From Caloramator sp. E03 (GTDB lineage: Bacteria; Bacillota; Clostridia; Clostridiales; Caloramatoraceae): a stretch of 64,000 nt of DNA. The translations under genes and the position numbers were made by a program. The DNA is taken from contig NZ_CP040093.1 of NCBI RefSeq assembly GCF_006016075.1, positions 1,365,069 to 1,429,068 on the forward strand. Direction: 5' to 3'. Of this stretch, positions 56,486-64,000 are shown piece by piece. Numbering within the stretch: position 1 is the stretch's first letter; each line of letters opens with the position of its first letter. The notes under the pieces were generated by a model. The model saw only the letters and a program-made list of their open reading frames with translations. It searched no databases and was not told the origin of the DNA.

Positions 56486-57685
56486 TCAATTAAATGCATA
56501 TTTTAGTTCATTATCTTTAGCTTTGAGCATTAAAACTGGCAAGCCTATTTTAGGTATTACAGCAATTACTATACCTTTTATTTCTTTTGAGCTTATAAGC
56601 TTATCATCAGCATCTTTGTTATTATCGCCTTTCGTAACATATTTAATTTCATTACCATCCACTTTTAATTCTATTATTCTATGAAATATGCTTATATTAT
56701 CTTTTCTATATTCTAATATCTGTCCGATCTTTAAATCCTTTGCATTAACCTTTTTTACAATTATAACATCTCCAGGATTTATAGAAGGCTTCATACTTCC
56801 TGTTGCAATAACTACAGGTCTTACAGGGAATACCCCTAATACAAACCATACTGATAATATAGAAGTTATACTCATTATAATCCAAGCCTTTAGGTTTTCT
56901 TTTTTATAATTTCTTCTCATTTCTTTCTTATCTTCAAATAAATATATATACTGTATAATCATAAGACTAATAATTGGGTATAATGTATCGATAAAAGATT
57001 TAGTAATCAATCTTAAATCCGGCAGTATGGGGCTTAACCATTCAAAGGCCCTTATTACAGAAAAATATATTATTGAAAAACTTGCTCCACCTAAATATAC
57101 AATATATGTTGCAAAGATGTTCTCTGACAAGGATGCAAGCACATATTTTAATATATACTGCATTATTGCATACATGCTATGTATACCCTTTATCATATTT
57201 AAAGGTAAATCCATTAACGTCATAACTATGGTAGTAATAAAAATAATTATGATTTGTCTATTACCTTTTAATCCATTTACAATATAAGCTCTTAAACTTT
57301 CCTTACCTATCAAACAAGAAAAGACCATGATAATATTAATTATTATCCCTTTTACTGTTAAGTTGTATGGACTTTTGCCAAATCCATCTATTAAACCTGC
57401 AAATATAAAAAGAGCTATCTTCATAAAAGCAAGATAACATATCCACCAGATTAAATTGTTTCTCAGTCTAATTTTGCAAAGAACCTTTTTTCTTGGAACA
57501 ATATATACAATAAGCCCTATAAATGCCCAAAGAACTGGCTTTATAATATATACATATATGGTTGTATTAACAGCTTTATTGAAAGGATTTTTTTCAACAA
57601 AAAGCATTATAAATAAAATAAGTATCATTAATAAGTATATTTTTTTATTATTTTCTCTTATCTTACATATAAATTTCTCACCCAT
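56486..57685 (-). CDS. SipW/ER-type signal peptidase with large membrane domain
   Basis: A 399-residue signal peptidase of the S26B type. Residues 1-250 form about seven membrane helices of unknown role. After a further helix (about 267-290) comes the catalytic domain with Ser297 (ATGSMKPSINPGD), His335 (SIFHRIIEL) in place of the usual lysine, and GDNN around Asp354. ER-type enzymes such as SipW process TasA-like precursors, and two are encoded immediately downstream. The large N-terminal extension is absent from Bacillus SipW (about 190 residues). It leads the minus-strand operon, with AAGGAGG before the ATG. Confidence 0.88.
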   Translation of the reverse strand: MGEKFICKIRENNKKIYLLMILILFIMLFVEKNPFNKAVNTTIYVYIIKPVLWAFIGLIVYIVPRKKVLCKIRLRNNLIWWICYLAFMKIALFIFAGLIDGFGKSPYNLTVKGIIINIIMVFSCLIGKESLRAYIVNGLKGNRQIIIIFITTIVMTLMDLPLNMIKGIHSMYAIMQYILKYVLASLSENIFATYIVYLGGASFSIIYFSVIRAFEWLSPILPDLRLITKSFIDTLYPIISLMIIQYIYLFEDKKEMRRNYKKENLKAWIIMSITSILSVWFVLGVFPVRPVVIATGSMKPSINPGDVIIVKKVNAKDLKIGQILEYRKDNISIFHRIIELKVDGNEIKYVTKGDNNKDADDKLISSKEIKGIVIAVIPKIGLPVLMLKAKDNELKYAFN

Positions 57686-57800
57686 TCTTACCTCCTTACC
57701 TATAAATTTTATAGATAACCATTTAATAATTATTTCCTTAAATTACCGTTTTATTCATTATCTTGTAAACATAAGATGAGTATTAAATTAACAGTTTGAT

Positions 57801-57829
57801 TTGGAAATTTTATTAATAAGATTTATAAT
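57801..57829 (+). promoter_or_regulatory. Promoter of pepV
   Basis: TTGGAA (57801-57806), a 17-base spacer and TATAAT (57824-57829), about 30 bases before the start codon. Confidence 0.75.
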
Positions 57830-57865
57830 AAAATATAGATTATCTTAATTAGGAGGTGTATAAAG

Positions 57866-59260
57866 GTGGATTTTAATAAAATAATAGATAGGTATAAAGA
57901 TGAGCTTATAAAATCTACCCAGGAACTTTTAAGAATAAAAAGTGTAGCTAAGGGTGATGCTGGAGAAGGGAAACCCTTTGGTGAAGATGTAGCTAAGTGT
58001 CTTGATGTAGCACTTAAAATATCAGAGCAGCTTGGATTTAAAACTTGTAATATAGATGGCTATGCTGGATATGCTGAATATGGAGAAGGTGAAGATTATA
58101 TAGGGGTTTTAGGTCATATAGATGTTGTTCCCGAAGGAGATGGCTGGCTCTATCCTCCTTATGGTGCTGAAATCCATGATAATAGGATTTATGCAAGGGG
58201 AGCTATTGATGATAAAGGCCCTACAATAGCAGCACTTTATGGCCTTAAAGCTATTAAAGAATCAGGCGTTAAATTATCTAAAAAGGTCAGAATAATATTT
58301 GGAACAAACGAAGAAAACGGAAGTACTGAAATAGAATATTATCTTTCAAAGGAAAAGCCTCCAGTTGCAGGTTTTACCCCTGACGCTGACTTCCCAATAA
58401 TACACGCTGAAAAAGGAATTACTATGTTCAATGTCGTAAAAAATTTAAACATAAAACCAAAAGAAGATATAACAATAAAGTACATAAAAGGCGGTCATAG
58501 GCCAAATATGGTCCCTGATTACTGCGAAACAATGGTAATATCAAAAAATCCTTATGATATTGAGCATTCAGCAATGGAGTTTGCTAAAGAAAAAGGTTAT
58601 GAATTTAAAACAGAAGTGAAGGATAATTCTGTTGTTATAAAGTCCTATGGAGTTTCAGCCCATGGAAGCACCCCAGAACTTGGTAAAAACGCTGTAATGC
58701 AGCTTCTATCCTTCCTTGGCACCTTAAACCTTGGTGAATGCGATATTGCTAATTTTATTAACTTTTTTAATAAGTATGTTGGATTTGAAATTGATGGAAA
58801 ATCCTTTGGAGTTTATCTTGAAGATAAGGCTTCTGGTAAGCTATCCTTCAATGTTGGAGTTATTGAAATGGATGAAGATAAAGTATCTATGGCTCTTAAT
58901 TTAAGATATCCTGTAACATATAAATATGAAGATATGATGAACCCATTTAATGAAAGGATTTCAGAAATTGGACTTAAGATTGAAAATATGATACATCAAA
59001 AACCTCTTTATTATCCTGAAGATCATTCATTAATAAAGACTCTTCAAAAGGTTTATACAGAACAGACAGGGCAAAGAGCTACTTTACTTGCAATAGGTGG
59101 TGGAACTTACGCAAAGGAAATGCCAAACATAGTAGCTTTCGGACCAATATTTCCTGGCAAACCAAATCTTTGTCATCAAGTAAATGAGTATATTGAAATA
59201 GATGATTTAATTCTTAGTGCAAAAATTTATGCCCATGCAATATATGAACTTGCAAAGTAA
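57866..59260 (+). CDS. pepV: PepV-type dipeptidase
   Basis: A 464-residue M20A dinuclear zinc peptidase. Metal ligand motifs GVLGHIDVVPEGDGW, RGAIDDKGP and GTNEENGSTE are present, with a large lid domain and the C-terminal FGPIFPGKPNLCHQVNEYI. PepV releases amino acids from dipeptides in the cytoplasm, and would complement the secreted proteases in this window. The start is GTG 57866-57868 after TTAGGAGGTG. Single gene with promoter and terminator. Confidence 0.92.
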   Translation: MDFNKIIDRYKDELIKSTQELLRIKSVAKGDAGEGKPFGEDVAKCLDVALKISEQLGFKTCNIDGYAGYAEYGEGEDYIGVLGHIDVVPEGDGWLYPPYGAEIHDNRIYARGAIDDKGPTIAALYGLKAIKESGVKLSKKVRIIFGTNEENGSTEIEYYLSKEKPPVAGFTPDADFPIIHAEKGITMFNVVKNLNIKPKEDITIKYIKGGHRPNMVPDYCETMVISKNPYDIEHSAMEFAKEKGYEFKTEVKDNSVVIKSYGVSAHGSTPELGKNAVMQLLSFLGTLNLGECDIANFINFFNKYVGFEIDGKSFGVYLEDKASGKLSFNVGVIEMDEDKVSMALNLRYPVTYKYEDMMNPFNERISEIGLKIENMIHQKPLYYPEDHSLIKTLQKVYTEQTGQRATLLAIGGGTYAKEMPNIVAFGPIFPGKPNLCHQVNEYIEIDDLILSAKIYAHAIYELAK

Positions 59261-59268
59261 GTGAAAAT

Positions 59269-59312
59269 AAAAAATCTCCAGCAATTCATATTAAAATTGT
59301 TGGAGATTTTTT
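59269..59312. terminator. Terminator between pepV and bofA
   Basis: AAAAATCTCCAGCAATT pairs with AATTGTTGGAGATTTTTT (one mismatch), usable for both converging genes. Confidence 0.9.
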
Positions 59313-59315
59313 ATT

Positions 59316-59588
59316 TTAAGGAAAAATAATATACATCATAATAAATAAAAGAGCTATCCCTGGAACCCCTAAAAGTCCTGTAATTGATGCAGTAATTATG
59401 TTTAAAGGTATTATAAAATTCACAGTTTTTCCTATGAAAAAATTAAATAAAAAAATACATACCCCTGCAAAAACAATTTTAAAAGCTCCTTTTATTAATG
59501 ACATACTTTTAAACTTAAGAGCTAAGACGATTATTCCTAATAATATTATAATAAATATATATAGTACAACATTAAAATCAAACACCAT
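59316..59588 (-). CDS. bofA: BofA-family pro-sigmaK processing inhibitor
   Basis: A 90-residue membrane protein with two to three helices and the family motif GKTVNFIIPLNIITASITG followed by LGVPGIALL. In Bacillus BofA holds the SpoIVFB protease inactive until the forespore signal arrives; clostridial members may differ. The start is ATG 59586-59588 after ATGGAGG. The order recR-yaaL-bofA is kept from Bacillus, though here about 3 kb of other genes separate recR from yaaL. Confidence 0.88.
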   Translation of the reverse strand: MVFDFNVVLYIFIIILLGIIVLALKFKSMSLIKGAFKIVFAGVCIFLFNFFIGKTVNFIIPLNIITASITGLLGVPGIALLFIMMYIIFP

Positions 59589-59641
59589 ATTATACCTCCA
59601 TATAATTATTTTCAATTTATTATATGGAGGTATAAACAAAA

Positions 59642-59944
59642 TTAGGACATGTTTTTATTTTTGATTTCATTAATTCTTTCAAATTCTCTTGATTCTTTAG
59701 CTACTCTTAAAAGATATGAAAGTCTGGTTATAGCAGCCTTCTCCCTATATATAGCATAATCTATAAGCTCAGGCTCATTTACAGAATCGAAATACTGCCT
59801 TATATTTTCAAGTTCATTAATTGCTGATTTTATTTCCTCAATAATTTTGTTGTTAGTATTGTTTTTATAGTTTTTTAATATATTTAAATTAGCTATGGTC
59901 TTATTTATGAAACCTATATTTTTTATCAATTCTTTATTATCCAC
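59642..59944 (-). CDS. YaaL-like DUF2508 protein
   Basis: A 100-residue soluble helical protein. ELENIRQYFDSVNEPELIDY and AIYREKAAITRLSYLLRVAK match DUF2508 (YaaL), whose gene lies between recR and bofA in Bacillus. The function is unknown. About 50 bases separate it from bofA and the two are probably co-transcribed. Upstream is a gene-free stretch with DnaA-box-like sequences. Confidence 0.8.
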   Translation of the reverse strand: MDNKELIKNIGFINKTIANLNILKNYKNNTNNKIIEEIKSAINELENIRQYFDSVNEPELIDYAIYREKAAITRLSYLLRVAKESREFERINEIKNKNMS

Positions 59945-60044
59945 ATAATTACCCCCTCTCTAATTTATTAATATTGTTTCCATATAGAGGGTATAATATA
60001 CATGTTTTCCATAGTAGTTTGAAAAATAAATTTGTATATAAATA

Positions 60045-60130
60045 TGTGGATGATTCTCTGTGGATAATGTGAATAAATCTGGTGATAACTTTGATAATTC
60101 ATATCTTAACTGTATGCAATCTGTTGATAA
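60045..60130. other. Cluster of DnaA-box-like sequences
   Basis: In 86 bases on the plus strand: TGTGGATGA (60045-60053, one mismatch), TGTGGATAA (60059-60067, perfect complement of TTATCCACA), TGGTGATAA (60080-60088, two mismatches) and TGTTGATAA (60122-60130, one mismatch), all in the same orientation. They lie upstream of yaaL-bofA. Confidence 0.55.
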
Positions 60131-60162
60131 CTATGTGAATTTTACTCAACAGGCAAAATAAA

Positions 60163-60200
60163 AAAATAAAAGTACCTTTTGAATAACAAAAGATACTTTT
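60163..60200 (-). terminator. Terminator of the fluoride operon
   Basis: AAAAGTATCTTTTG / CAAAAGGTACTTTT arms on the minus strand with a short loop, followed by ATTTTTTTATTTTG. Confidence 0.85.
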
Positions 60201-60205
60201 AAATC

Positions 60206-60538
60206 TCAAGCTTTGCCATATTTTATAACTTCAACATCCGTTATCATCATAAGGCCTTCATTTACCATCTCTTTTACAATCGGAAGCACCTTTTCTATAC
60301 GTTCTGCAGTATCAACTACTTCAACTATAATAGGAAGGCTTAAGGATAAATCCATAACCCTTGCAGTATGAAGACGCTTTTCCTGACCATATCCTTCTAT
60401 TCCCCTTACAACAGTAACACCTGCTATACCATATTCTTTTAATTTTAATACAAGTGCATGATAAAGATTGTGCCCTTTATATTTTGAATCTTCACTTAAG
60501 TATATTTTTAAAAGTTTACACTTCCCACTAATATCCAT
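60206..60538 (-). CDS. DUF190 protein of the fluoride operon
   Basis: A 110-residue PII-like small protein: LLKIYLSEDSKYKGHNLYHA, GIAGVTVVRGIEGYGQ and SLPIIVEVVDTAERIEKVLP are the DUF190 core. DUF190 genes are often next to crcB/fluC, and a regulatory role on the channel is assumed but unproven. It is the last gene in the riboswitch-controlled operon, 13 bases after the second fluC. Confidence 0.88.
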   Translation of the reverse strand: MDISGKCKLLKIYLSEDSKYKGHNLYHALVLKLKEYGIAGVTVVRGIEGYGQEKRLHTARVMDLSLSLPIIVEVVDTAERIEKVLPIVKEMVNEGLMMITDVEVIKYGKA

Positions 60539-60551
60539 AATCCTCTACCTC

Positions 60552-60908
60552 TTAAATAAATTTTCCTATCTTATATCCTATTATATAACCAATAATTCCT
60601 AAAAACAACGTAGATAATATATATATAAAGGCATTTATTTTTTCATTTTCTCCAAAGAGATTAAATCCTTCATACATAAAGGTTGAAAAGGTAGTATAAG
60701 CTCCTAAAAAACCATCCCCAAATAATAAATAAATATTTTTATTTACATCAGCACCACTTACAATTCCTAAAAGTATGGCACCAGTAATATTTATTATAAA
60801 AGTACCAACTGGAAAGGTAGTATTAGCTTTTTCAGCGATAATTTTTCCTATTTTAAATCTTGCAACGCTTCCTAATGCTCCGCCTATTCCAAGCAGTATA
60901 AAGTCCAT
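60552..60908 (-). CDS. crcB: Fluoride channel subunit FluC/CrcB (second)
   Basis: A 118-residue membrane protein with four helices. LGIGGALGSVARFKIG, FPVGTFIINITGAILLGI and FLGAYTTFSTFMYEGF are the family motifs, including the conserved Asn and the Phe-box TTFSTF. FluC channels let fluoride leave the cell. The ATG overlaps the last base of the preceding fluC stop (TAATG). Two adjacent paralogues usually form a heterodimer in Firmicutes. Confidence 0.94.
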   Translation of the reverse strand: MDFILLGIGGALGSVARFKIGKIIAEKANTTFPVGTFIINITGAILLGIVSGADVNKNIYLLFGDGFLGAYTTFSTFMYEGFNLFGENEKINAFIYILSTLFLGIIGYIIGYKIGKFI

Positions 60909-61342
60909 TATTTCATCTCTCCTTCAATATTTTTCATGTCATCATATTCTTTTTTCACTATCTTTGATATTATCTCACGTGCCAAAACAATGCCAAAATA
61001 AGCAGAGGCAAGGCCCAGCATAACTGACGTCATTACATAATTTAATGCTGAAAAATAAAATCCTTTTTGAATAAGAATTACAGTTTCTTTGCAAAGAGTT
61101 GAAAAAGTTGTAAAGGCTCCTAAAAATCCTGTTCCAATTCCAAGCCTAATATCTATATCAAATTCCCAAATCTCTAATGCAATAGTTAATATAACTGCCA
61201 ATAAAAAACTGCCTAAAACATTTATAATAAGAGTATTTAATGGTATATTTTCTTTATAATTATATATCTGTATGCCTTTTATAATAAACCTTGAAATAGC
61301 TCCAAAAGCTCCTCCAATAGCAATTAATATATATTTCCTCAT
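60908..61342 (-). CDS. crcB: Fluoride channel subunit FluC/CrcB (first)
   Basis: A 144-residue paralogue with IAIGGAFGAISRFIIKG, NTLIINVLGSFLLAVIL and GFLGAFTTFSTLCKETV. Slightly longer than the second subunit because of a charged C-terminal tail (KIVKKEYDDMKN). It is the first gene of the fluoride operon behind the riboswitch, with GGAGGGG before the ATG. Confidence 0.94.
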   Translation of the reverse strand: MRKYILIAIGGAFGAISRFIIKGIQIYNYKENIPLNTLIINVLGSFLLAVILTIALEIWEFDIDIRLGIGTGFLGAFTTFSTLCKETVILIQKGFYFSALNYVMTSVMLGLASAYFGIVLAREIISKIVKKEYDDMKNIEGEMK

Positions 61343-61420
61343 TCTTACCCCTCCATCTTGCTGTTATTAATATTTTAATTACTTATAACATTTTCAATAC
61401 AAATAAATGAAATATAAAAA

Positions 61421-61497
61421 AACCTACAAATAACTTTTATTGTTATTTGTAGGAGTCATTAGCCGAGGCATTTATGGTGAACTCCATCACCAAAAAC
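61421..61497 (-). promoter_or_regulatory. Fluoride riboswitch (crcB motif)
   Basis: On the minus strand the leader reads GGTGATGGAGTTCACC, then AATGCCTCGGCTAATGAC and TCCTAC, the conserved fluoride aptamer. It runs directly into a terminator hairpin CCTACAAATAAC / GTTATTTGTAGG followed by TTTTTTT. The aptamer's last bases are also the first bases of the terminator stem, so fluoride binding should prevent termination and switch on the two fluC genes. Confidence 0.95.
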
Positions 61498-61510
61498 ATG
61501 GCATTAATAT

Positions 61511-61538
61511 ATCATATTTTATTATAATTTACAAGCAA
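61511..61538 (-). promoter_or_regulatory. Promoter of the fluoride operon
   Basis: TTGCTT (61533-61538), a 16-base spacer and TATGAT (61511-61516) on the minus strand, just upstream of the riboswitch. Confidence 0.65.
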
Positions 61539-61569
61539 ATAAAATAAAAATGCAACCTTCATTAAAATC

Positions 61570-62841
61570 TCATATTAAATTATTTAAACTTTGCAGCTGA
61601 GTATATAATTGATTATAATTTATCATTTTTTCATTTAGTGTATATGCTAAATTCTTTAGATATTCACTTATTTCATCAATTTCATATTTCTTTAACTCAA
61701 GTCTCTCTTCTTCAATTATTTCTAATATAAGTTTTATTATGTTTTCATCTAATTTTTGCTTAGAATTGTTCACAATGCTATGATAAATATTAGAAACTCT
61801 AAGAACAGGTATATCACTATCATTAATAATATTCACATTTTCATTTGCAAATACAATAAGAGTTTGAACTTGTATGTATTCCCCACTATAGCCTTTCTCT
61901 TTAAGCTTATTATTTATCATTTTTTGAACTAATCCTACATGCCTGTATGTCTGCTCAGTAATATTTTTCATTATTTCTTCGCGTCCATTATTATATATCC
62001 TTTTCCATCTTCCATCTTTTTCTATTTTAATAGAGAAGTTAGAAGTTATTCCCAAATTCTTAACTTCAAGAGAAAATACTCCAAAGGGTGATACAATCAA
62101 ATTATCATTTTCTATTGAAATTCCATCAACTTCAAATCTAACATTAGAATAATTATGTAAAATATCATTATAAATAGCCAATTGTCTATTTACTGCTTCT
62201 TCTCCTTCTATACCAACTTTTATAGAAAAATAATCATTTTTAAATACTTCAGACATATTTCTTAAATAGTTATTATAATTATGTAATATATTATTTATAT
62301 TCATAATTTTGCTATGTATATTTAAATCTTCCAATACATCAATATTGATTTTATGTTTAATTTCATTATTAATCCTAAAAATATTGTTAATAAGTTCTAA
62401 ATGAGGTTGCAGAATAATATTCATATTTTTAAATTCAGCATCTTCATTTATTTGTTTAATAGATAATATAAGGTTATTTAAATATTCCATCCTTTCGTCA
62501 TTATTTAAATATACTTTTTTATCGTTTTCTATAAAATTTATATCGGGTAAAATAGTATTAATGTTGCCTTTAAACTGATAATATCTTTTCTGCTTGTCCA
62601 AAATCAAATTTCTTTTTATTTTTTCCTGCTTTTTTTTCTCTTCTATTTTTAAGTAATTAAGTAGTTTTTCTTTTTGATAAGCAGAATATGTTAGACCATA
62701 AACTAAAGTAATTATACCTAATATTGTTTTAAATATTAAAAACATTTTAGAAGTAAAAGCTAAATCTAAAAATGCAATAAGTATAAAATAGCATAGTATT
62801 ATGTTAATCCACGTTATAACTCTGTTAATTAATACTTGCAT
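61570..62841 (-). CDS. NERD-domain membrane protein
   Basis: A 423-residue protein with two N-terminal membrane helices (about 8-50), a long Lys/Asn-rich helical region, and a NERD domain (about 235-340): GIEGEEAVNRQLAIYN, RFEVDGISIENDNLIV and FGVFSLEVKNLG, which carry the E, D and E-x-K residues of a nuclease-like fold. NERD proteins are presumed to act on DNA but their role is unknown. The start is ATG 62839-62841 after GAGGGG. The 27 upstream codons run into a hairpin and are left out. It is more AT-rich than the conserved neighbours and interrupts the recR-yaaL order. Confidence 0.8.
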   Translation of the reverse strand: MQVLINRVITWINIILCYFILIAFLDLAFTSKMFLIFKTILGIITLVYGLTYSAYQKEKLLNYLKIEEKKKQEKIKRNLILDKQKRYYQFKGNINTILPDINFIENDKKVYLNNDERMEYLNNLILSIKQINEDAEFKNMNIILQPHLELINNIFRINNEIKHKINIDVLEDLNIHSKIMNINNILHNYNNYLRNMSEVFKNDYFSIKVGIEGEEAVNRQLAIYNDILHNYSNVRFEVDGISIENDNLIVSPFGVFSLEVKNLGITSNFSIKIEKDGRWKRIYNNGREEIMKNITEQTYRHVGLVQKMINNKLKEKGYSGEYIQVQTLIVFANENVNIINDSDIPVLRVSNIYHSIVNNSKQKLDENIIKLILEIIEEERLELKKYEIDEISEYLKNLAYTLNEKMINYNQLYTQLQSLNNLI

Positions 62842-62904
62842 ATTTTTCCCCTCTTTTATATGTTCTAAGAACTTTTCATTGTTAAATATATTGCTATTTT
62901 TAAA

Positions 62905-62931
62905 TATAAAAGACAGGGTCATTGCTGACCC
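62905..62931 (-). terminator. Terminator of the small gene upstream of the NERD gene
   Basis: GGGTCA / TGACCC with a four-base loop, then TGTCTTTTATATTT on the minus strand. The T run is short. Confidence 0.5.
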
Positions 62932-62956
62932 ATCTAAAAAATTATATTCTTATCTT

Positions 62957-63172
62957 TTAAAAAACATATTTTTCATCAAGCTTTGTTATAACTTTAAAAA
63001 TATTCTTTTTCTTTTCAACTAAATAATATTTTTTTCTGCCCTCTTCATTTACGCATATAAAAAGCTCATCATTTTCATTTAAATTTTCTTTATTATCCTC
63101 TATTGTTGAAATAATAATTTTCCTTACTTCATTGTCAATTTCAATTTTATCTTCAACTTGTAAATCTATCAT
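62957..63172 (-). CDS. Small DUF1292-like protein
   Basis: A 71-residue protein (MIDLQVEDKIEIDNEVRK) with DELFICVNEEGRKKYYLVEK and a short tail. The strand pattern and acidic nature recall DUF1292 proteins, but the match is loose. It has a clear GGAGGATAATA before the ATG and lies about 50 bases after recR. Function unknown. Confidence 0.6.
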   Translation of the reverse strand: MIDLQVEDKIEIDNEVRKIIISTIEDNKENLNENDELFICVNEEGRKKYYLVEKKKNIFKVITKLDEKYVF

Positions 63173-63222
63173 TATTATCCTCCAGCTTTACTTAGCTATA
63201 CAATTAATTTTATAAAAGCTTT

Positions 63223-63819
63223 TTATATCTCCCTTCTTCCCTCAAGTGCCTTACTCAAAGTTACTTCATCAGCATACTCAAGGTCTGCTCCAACAGGAAT
63301 CCCGTGAGCAATTCGGGTAACTTTTACTCCAAGGGGTTTTAGGAGCCTTGCAATATACATTGCTGTAGCCTCCCCTTCAACATTGGGATTAGTTGCTATT
63401 ATAACTTCCTTTATATCCGGGTTAATCCTGCTTAAAAGTTCCTTTATTCTTATGTCATCAGGTCCTACCCCTCCAAGGGGTGATATAACACCATGAAGGA
63501 CATGATAAAGCCCCTTATATTCCTTAGTTTTTTCCATTACAACTACATCCTTAGGCTCTTCAACAACACATATTGTGTTGCAATCCCTCGATGTATTTCT
63601 ACAAATAATACAAGGGTCATCATCTGTTAAGTTACCACAAACAGAGCAATATTTTATATTTTTTTTAGCATCTAAAATTGCATTTGAAAGTTTTTCAGCC
63701 TCAGAAATATCCATATTAAGTATATAAAAAGTAAGCCTTTGTGCTGTTTTAGGGCCTACTCCTGGAAGCTTTGAAAGCTCTTCTATAAGGCGGCTTATAG
63801 CTTGTGGATAAAAATTCAA
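63223..63819 (-). CDS. recR: Recombination mediator RecR
   Basis: A 198-residue DNA repair protein that works with RecF/RecO to load RecA. Helix-hairpin-helix [20 protein letters not shown], zinc finger [16 protein letters not shown], and a Toprim domain ([33 protein letters not shown]). The start is TTG at 63817-63819, about seven bases from GGAG; the GTG three codons upstream overlaps that site. It follows ybaB by 12 bases, the usual order dnaX-yaaK-recR. Confidence 0.96.
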   Translation of the reverse strand: MNFYPQAISRLIEELSKLPGVGPKTAQRLTFYILNMDISEAEKLSNAILDAKKNIKYCSVCGNLTDDDPCIICRNTSRDCNTICVVEEPKDVVVMEKTKEYKGLYHVLHGVISPLGGVGPDDIRIKELLSRINPDIKEVIIATNPNVEGEATAMYIARLLKPLGVKVTRIAHGIPVGADLEYADEVTLSKALEGRREI

Positions 63820-63831
63820 ATATATCACTCC

Positions 63832-64000
63832 TTAAAAGAGGCCCGGTATATTCAACCCTCCAGTAATTTTGCCCATTTCTGTTGCCATCATCTCTTCAGC
63901 TTTGTTTAAAGCTTCATTAACTGCTGCAAGCACAAGATCCTGTAACATTTCAACATCATCTGGATCAACAACTTCTTGTTTAATCTTTATATCAACTATC
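63832..64000 (-). CDS. YbaB/EbfC nucleoid-associated protein (partial)
   Basis: The last 55 codons of a protein ending [40 protein letters not shown] is the conserved helix of the YbaB/EbfC (YaaK) family, a small DNA-binding dimer. The 5' part lies beyond the right edge. Its stop is 12 bases before recR, consistent with a shared operon. Confidence 0.95.
   Translation of the reverse strand, partial: IVDIKIKQEVVDPDDVEMLQDLVLAAVNEALNKAEEMMATEMGKITGGLNIPGLF

Overview
The window is AT-rich, low-GC Firmicute DNA. It most resembles a spore-forming member of Clostridia, and a Caloramator-like or other Clostridiaceae background is plausible but not proven. Evidence: clostridial ferredoxins, sporulation genes (spmA, spmB, bofA homologue, yabE type), AbrB, a T-box in front of metG, a fluoride riboswitch, and the order recR / yaaL / bofA / tmk / yaaQ / holB / yaaT / yabB / yabC / abrB / metS / yabD / yabE / rnmV / ksgA known from the origin-proximal part of Bacillus chromosomes. 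No rRNA, tRNA, CRISPR array or prophage was seen.

Left part (1-8.5 kb): the start of uppP, an unknown ORF, a secreted S41 protease with a C-terminal Ig-like domain, then a MacA/MacB-type adaptor, ATPase and permease followed by two TolC-like secreted helical proteins. The TolC-like pair is surprising in a lineage presumed to lack an outer membrane. At 8.65-10.25 kb sits an intact IS256-family element with an 8-bp target duplication. It appears to split a terminator hairpin from its T tract. A decayed second IS256-type transposase follows (10.3-11.45 kb).

Exoprotein region (11.5-27.6 kb, all minus strand): a five-domain SbsA-like Ig protein, a protein with a row of Big_2 Ig domains, a 1660-residue subtilase, a 964-residue subtilase with four fibronectin III domains and an unusual Glu at the catalytic His position, and an S-layer-like protein with a long leader.

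Housekeeping region I (28-41.5 kb, minus strand): ferredoxin, lipoprotein, GNAT acetyltransferase, lgt, a conserved acidic protein whose 3' end is displaced by a one-base frameshift, ksgA, rnmV, yabE, tatD, metG with T-box, an RDD/FG-GAP-like fusion, spmB and spmA. A REP-like palindrome and a 290-bp inverted-repeat element lie next to spmA.

Housekeeping region II (41.9-51.6 kb): a HerA-NurA end-processing pair, abrB, rsmI, trmN6, ferredoxin, ricT, holB, darA, tmk and an Orn/Lys/Arg decarboxylase-family protein. From 51.7 kb: an M20 amidohydrolase, a SipW-type signal peptidase operon with two TasA/camelysin-like substrates, a DUF5305 protein and an ACT-domain regulator, then pepV, bofA, yaaL, a DnaA-box cluster, DUF190 plus paired FluC fluoride channels under a fluoride riboswitch, a NERD protein, recR and the end of ybaB.

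Many terminators overlap the stop codon of the preceding gene, giving a very compact layout in the housekeeping parts.
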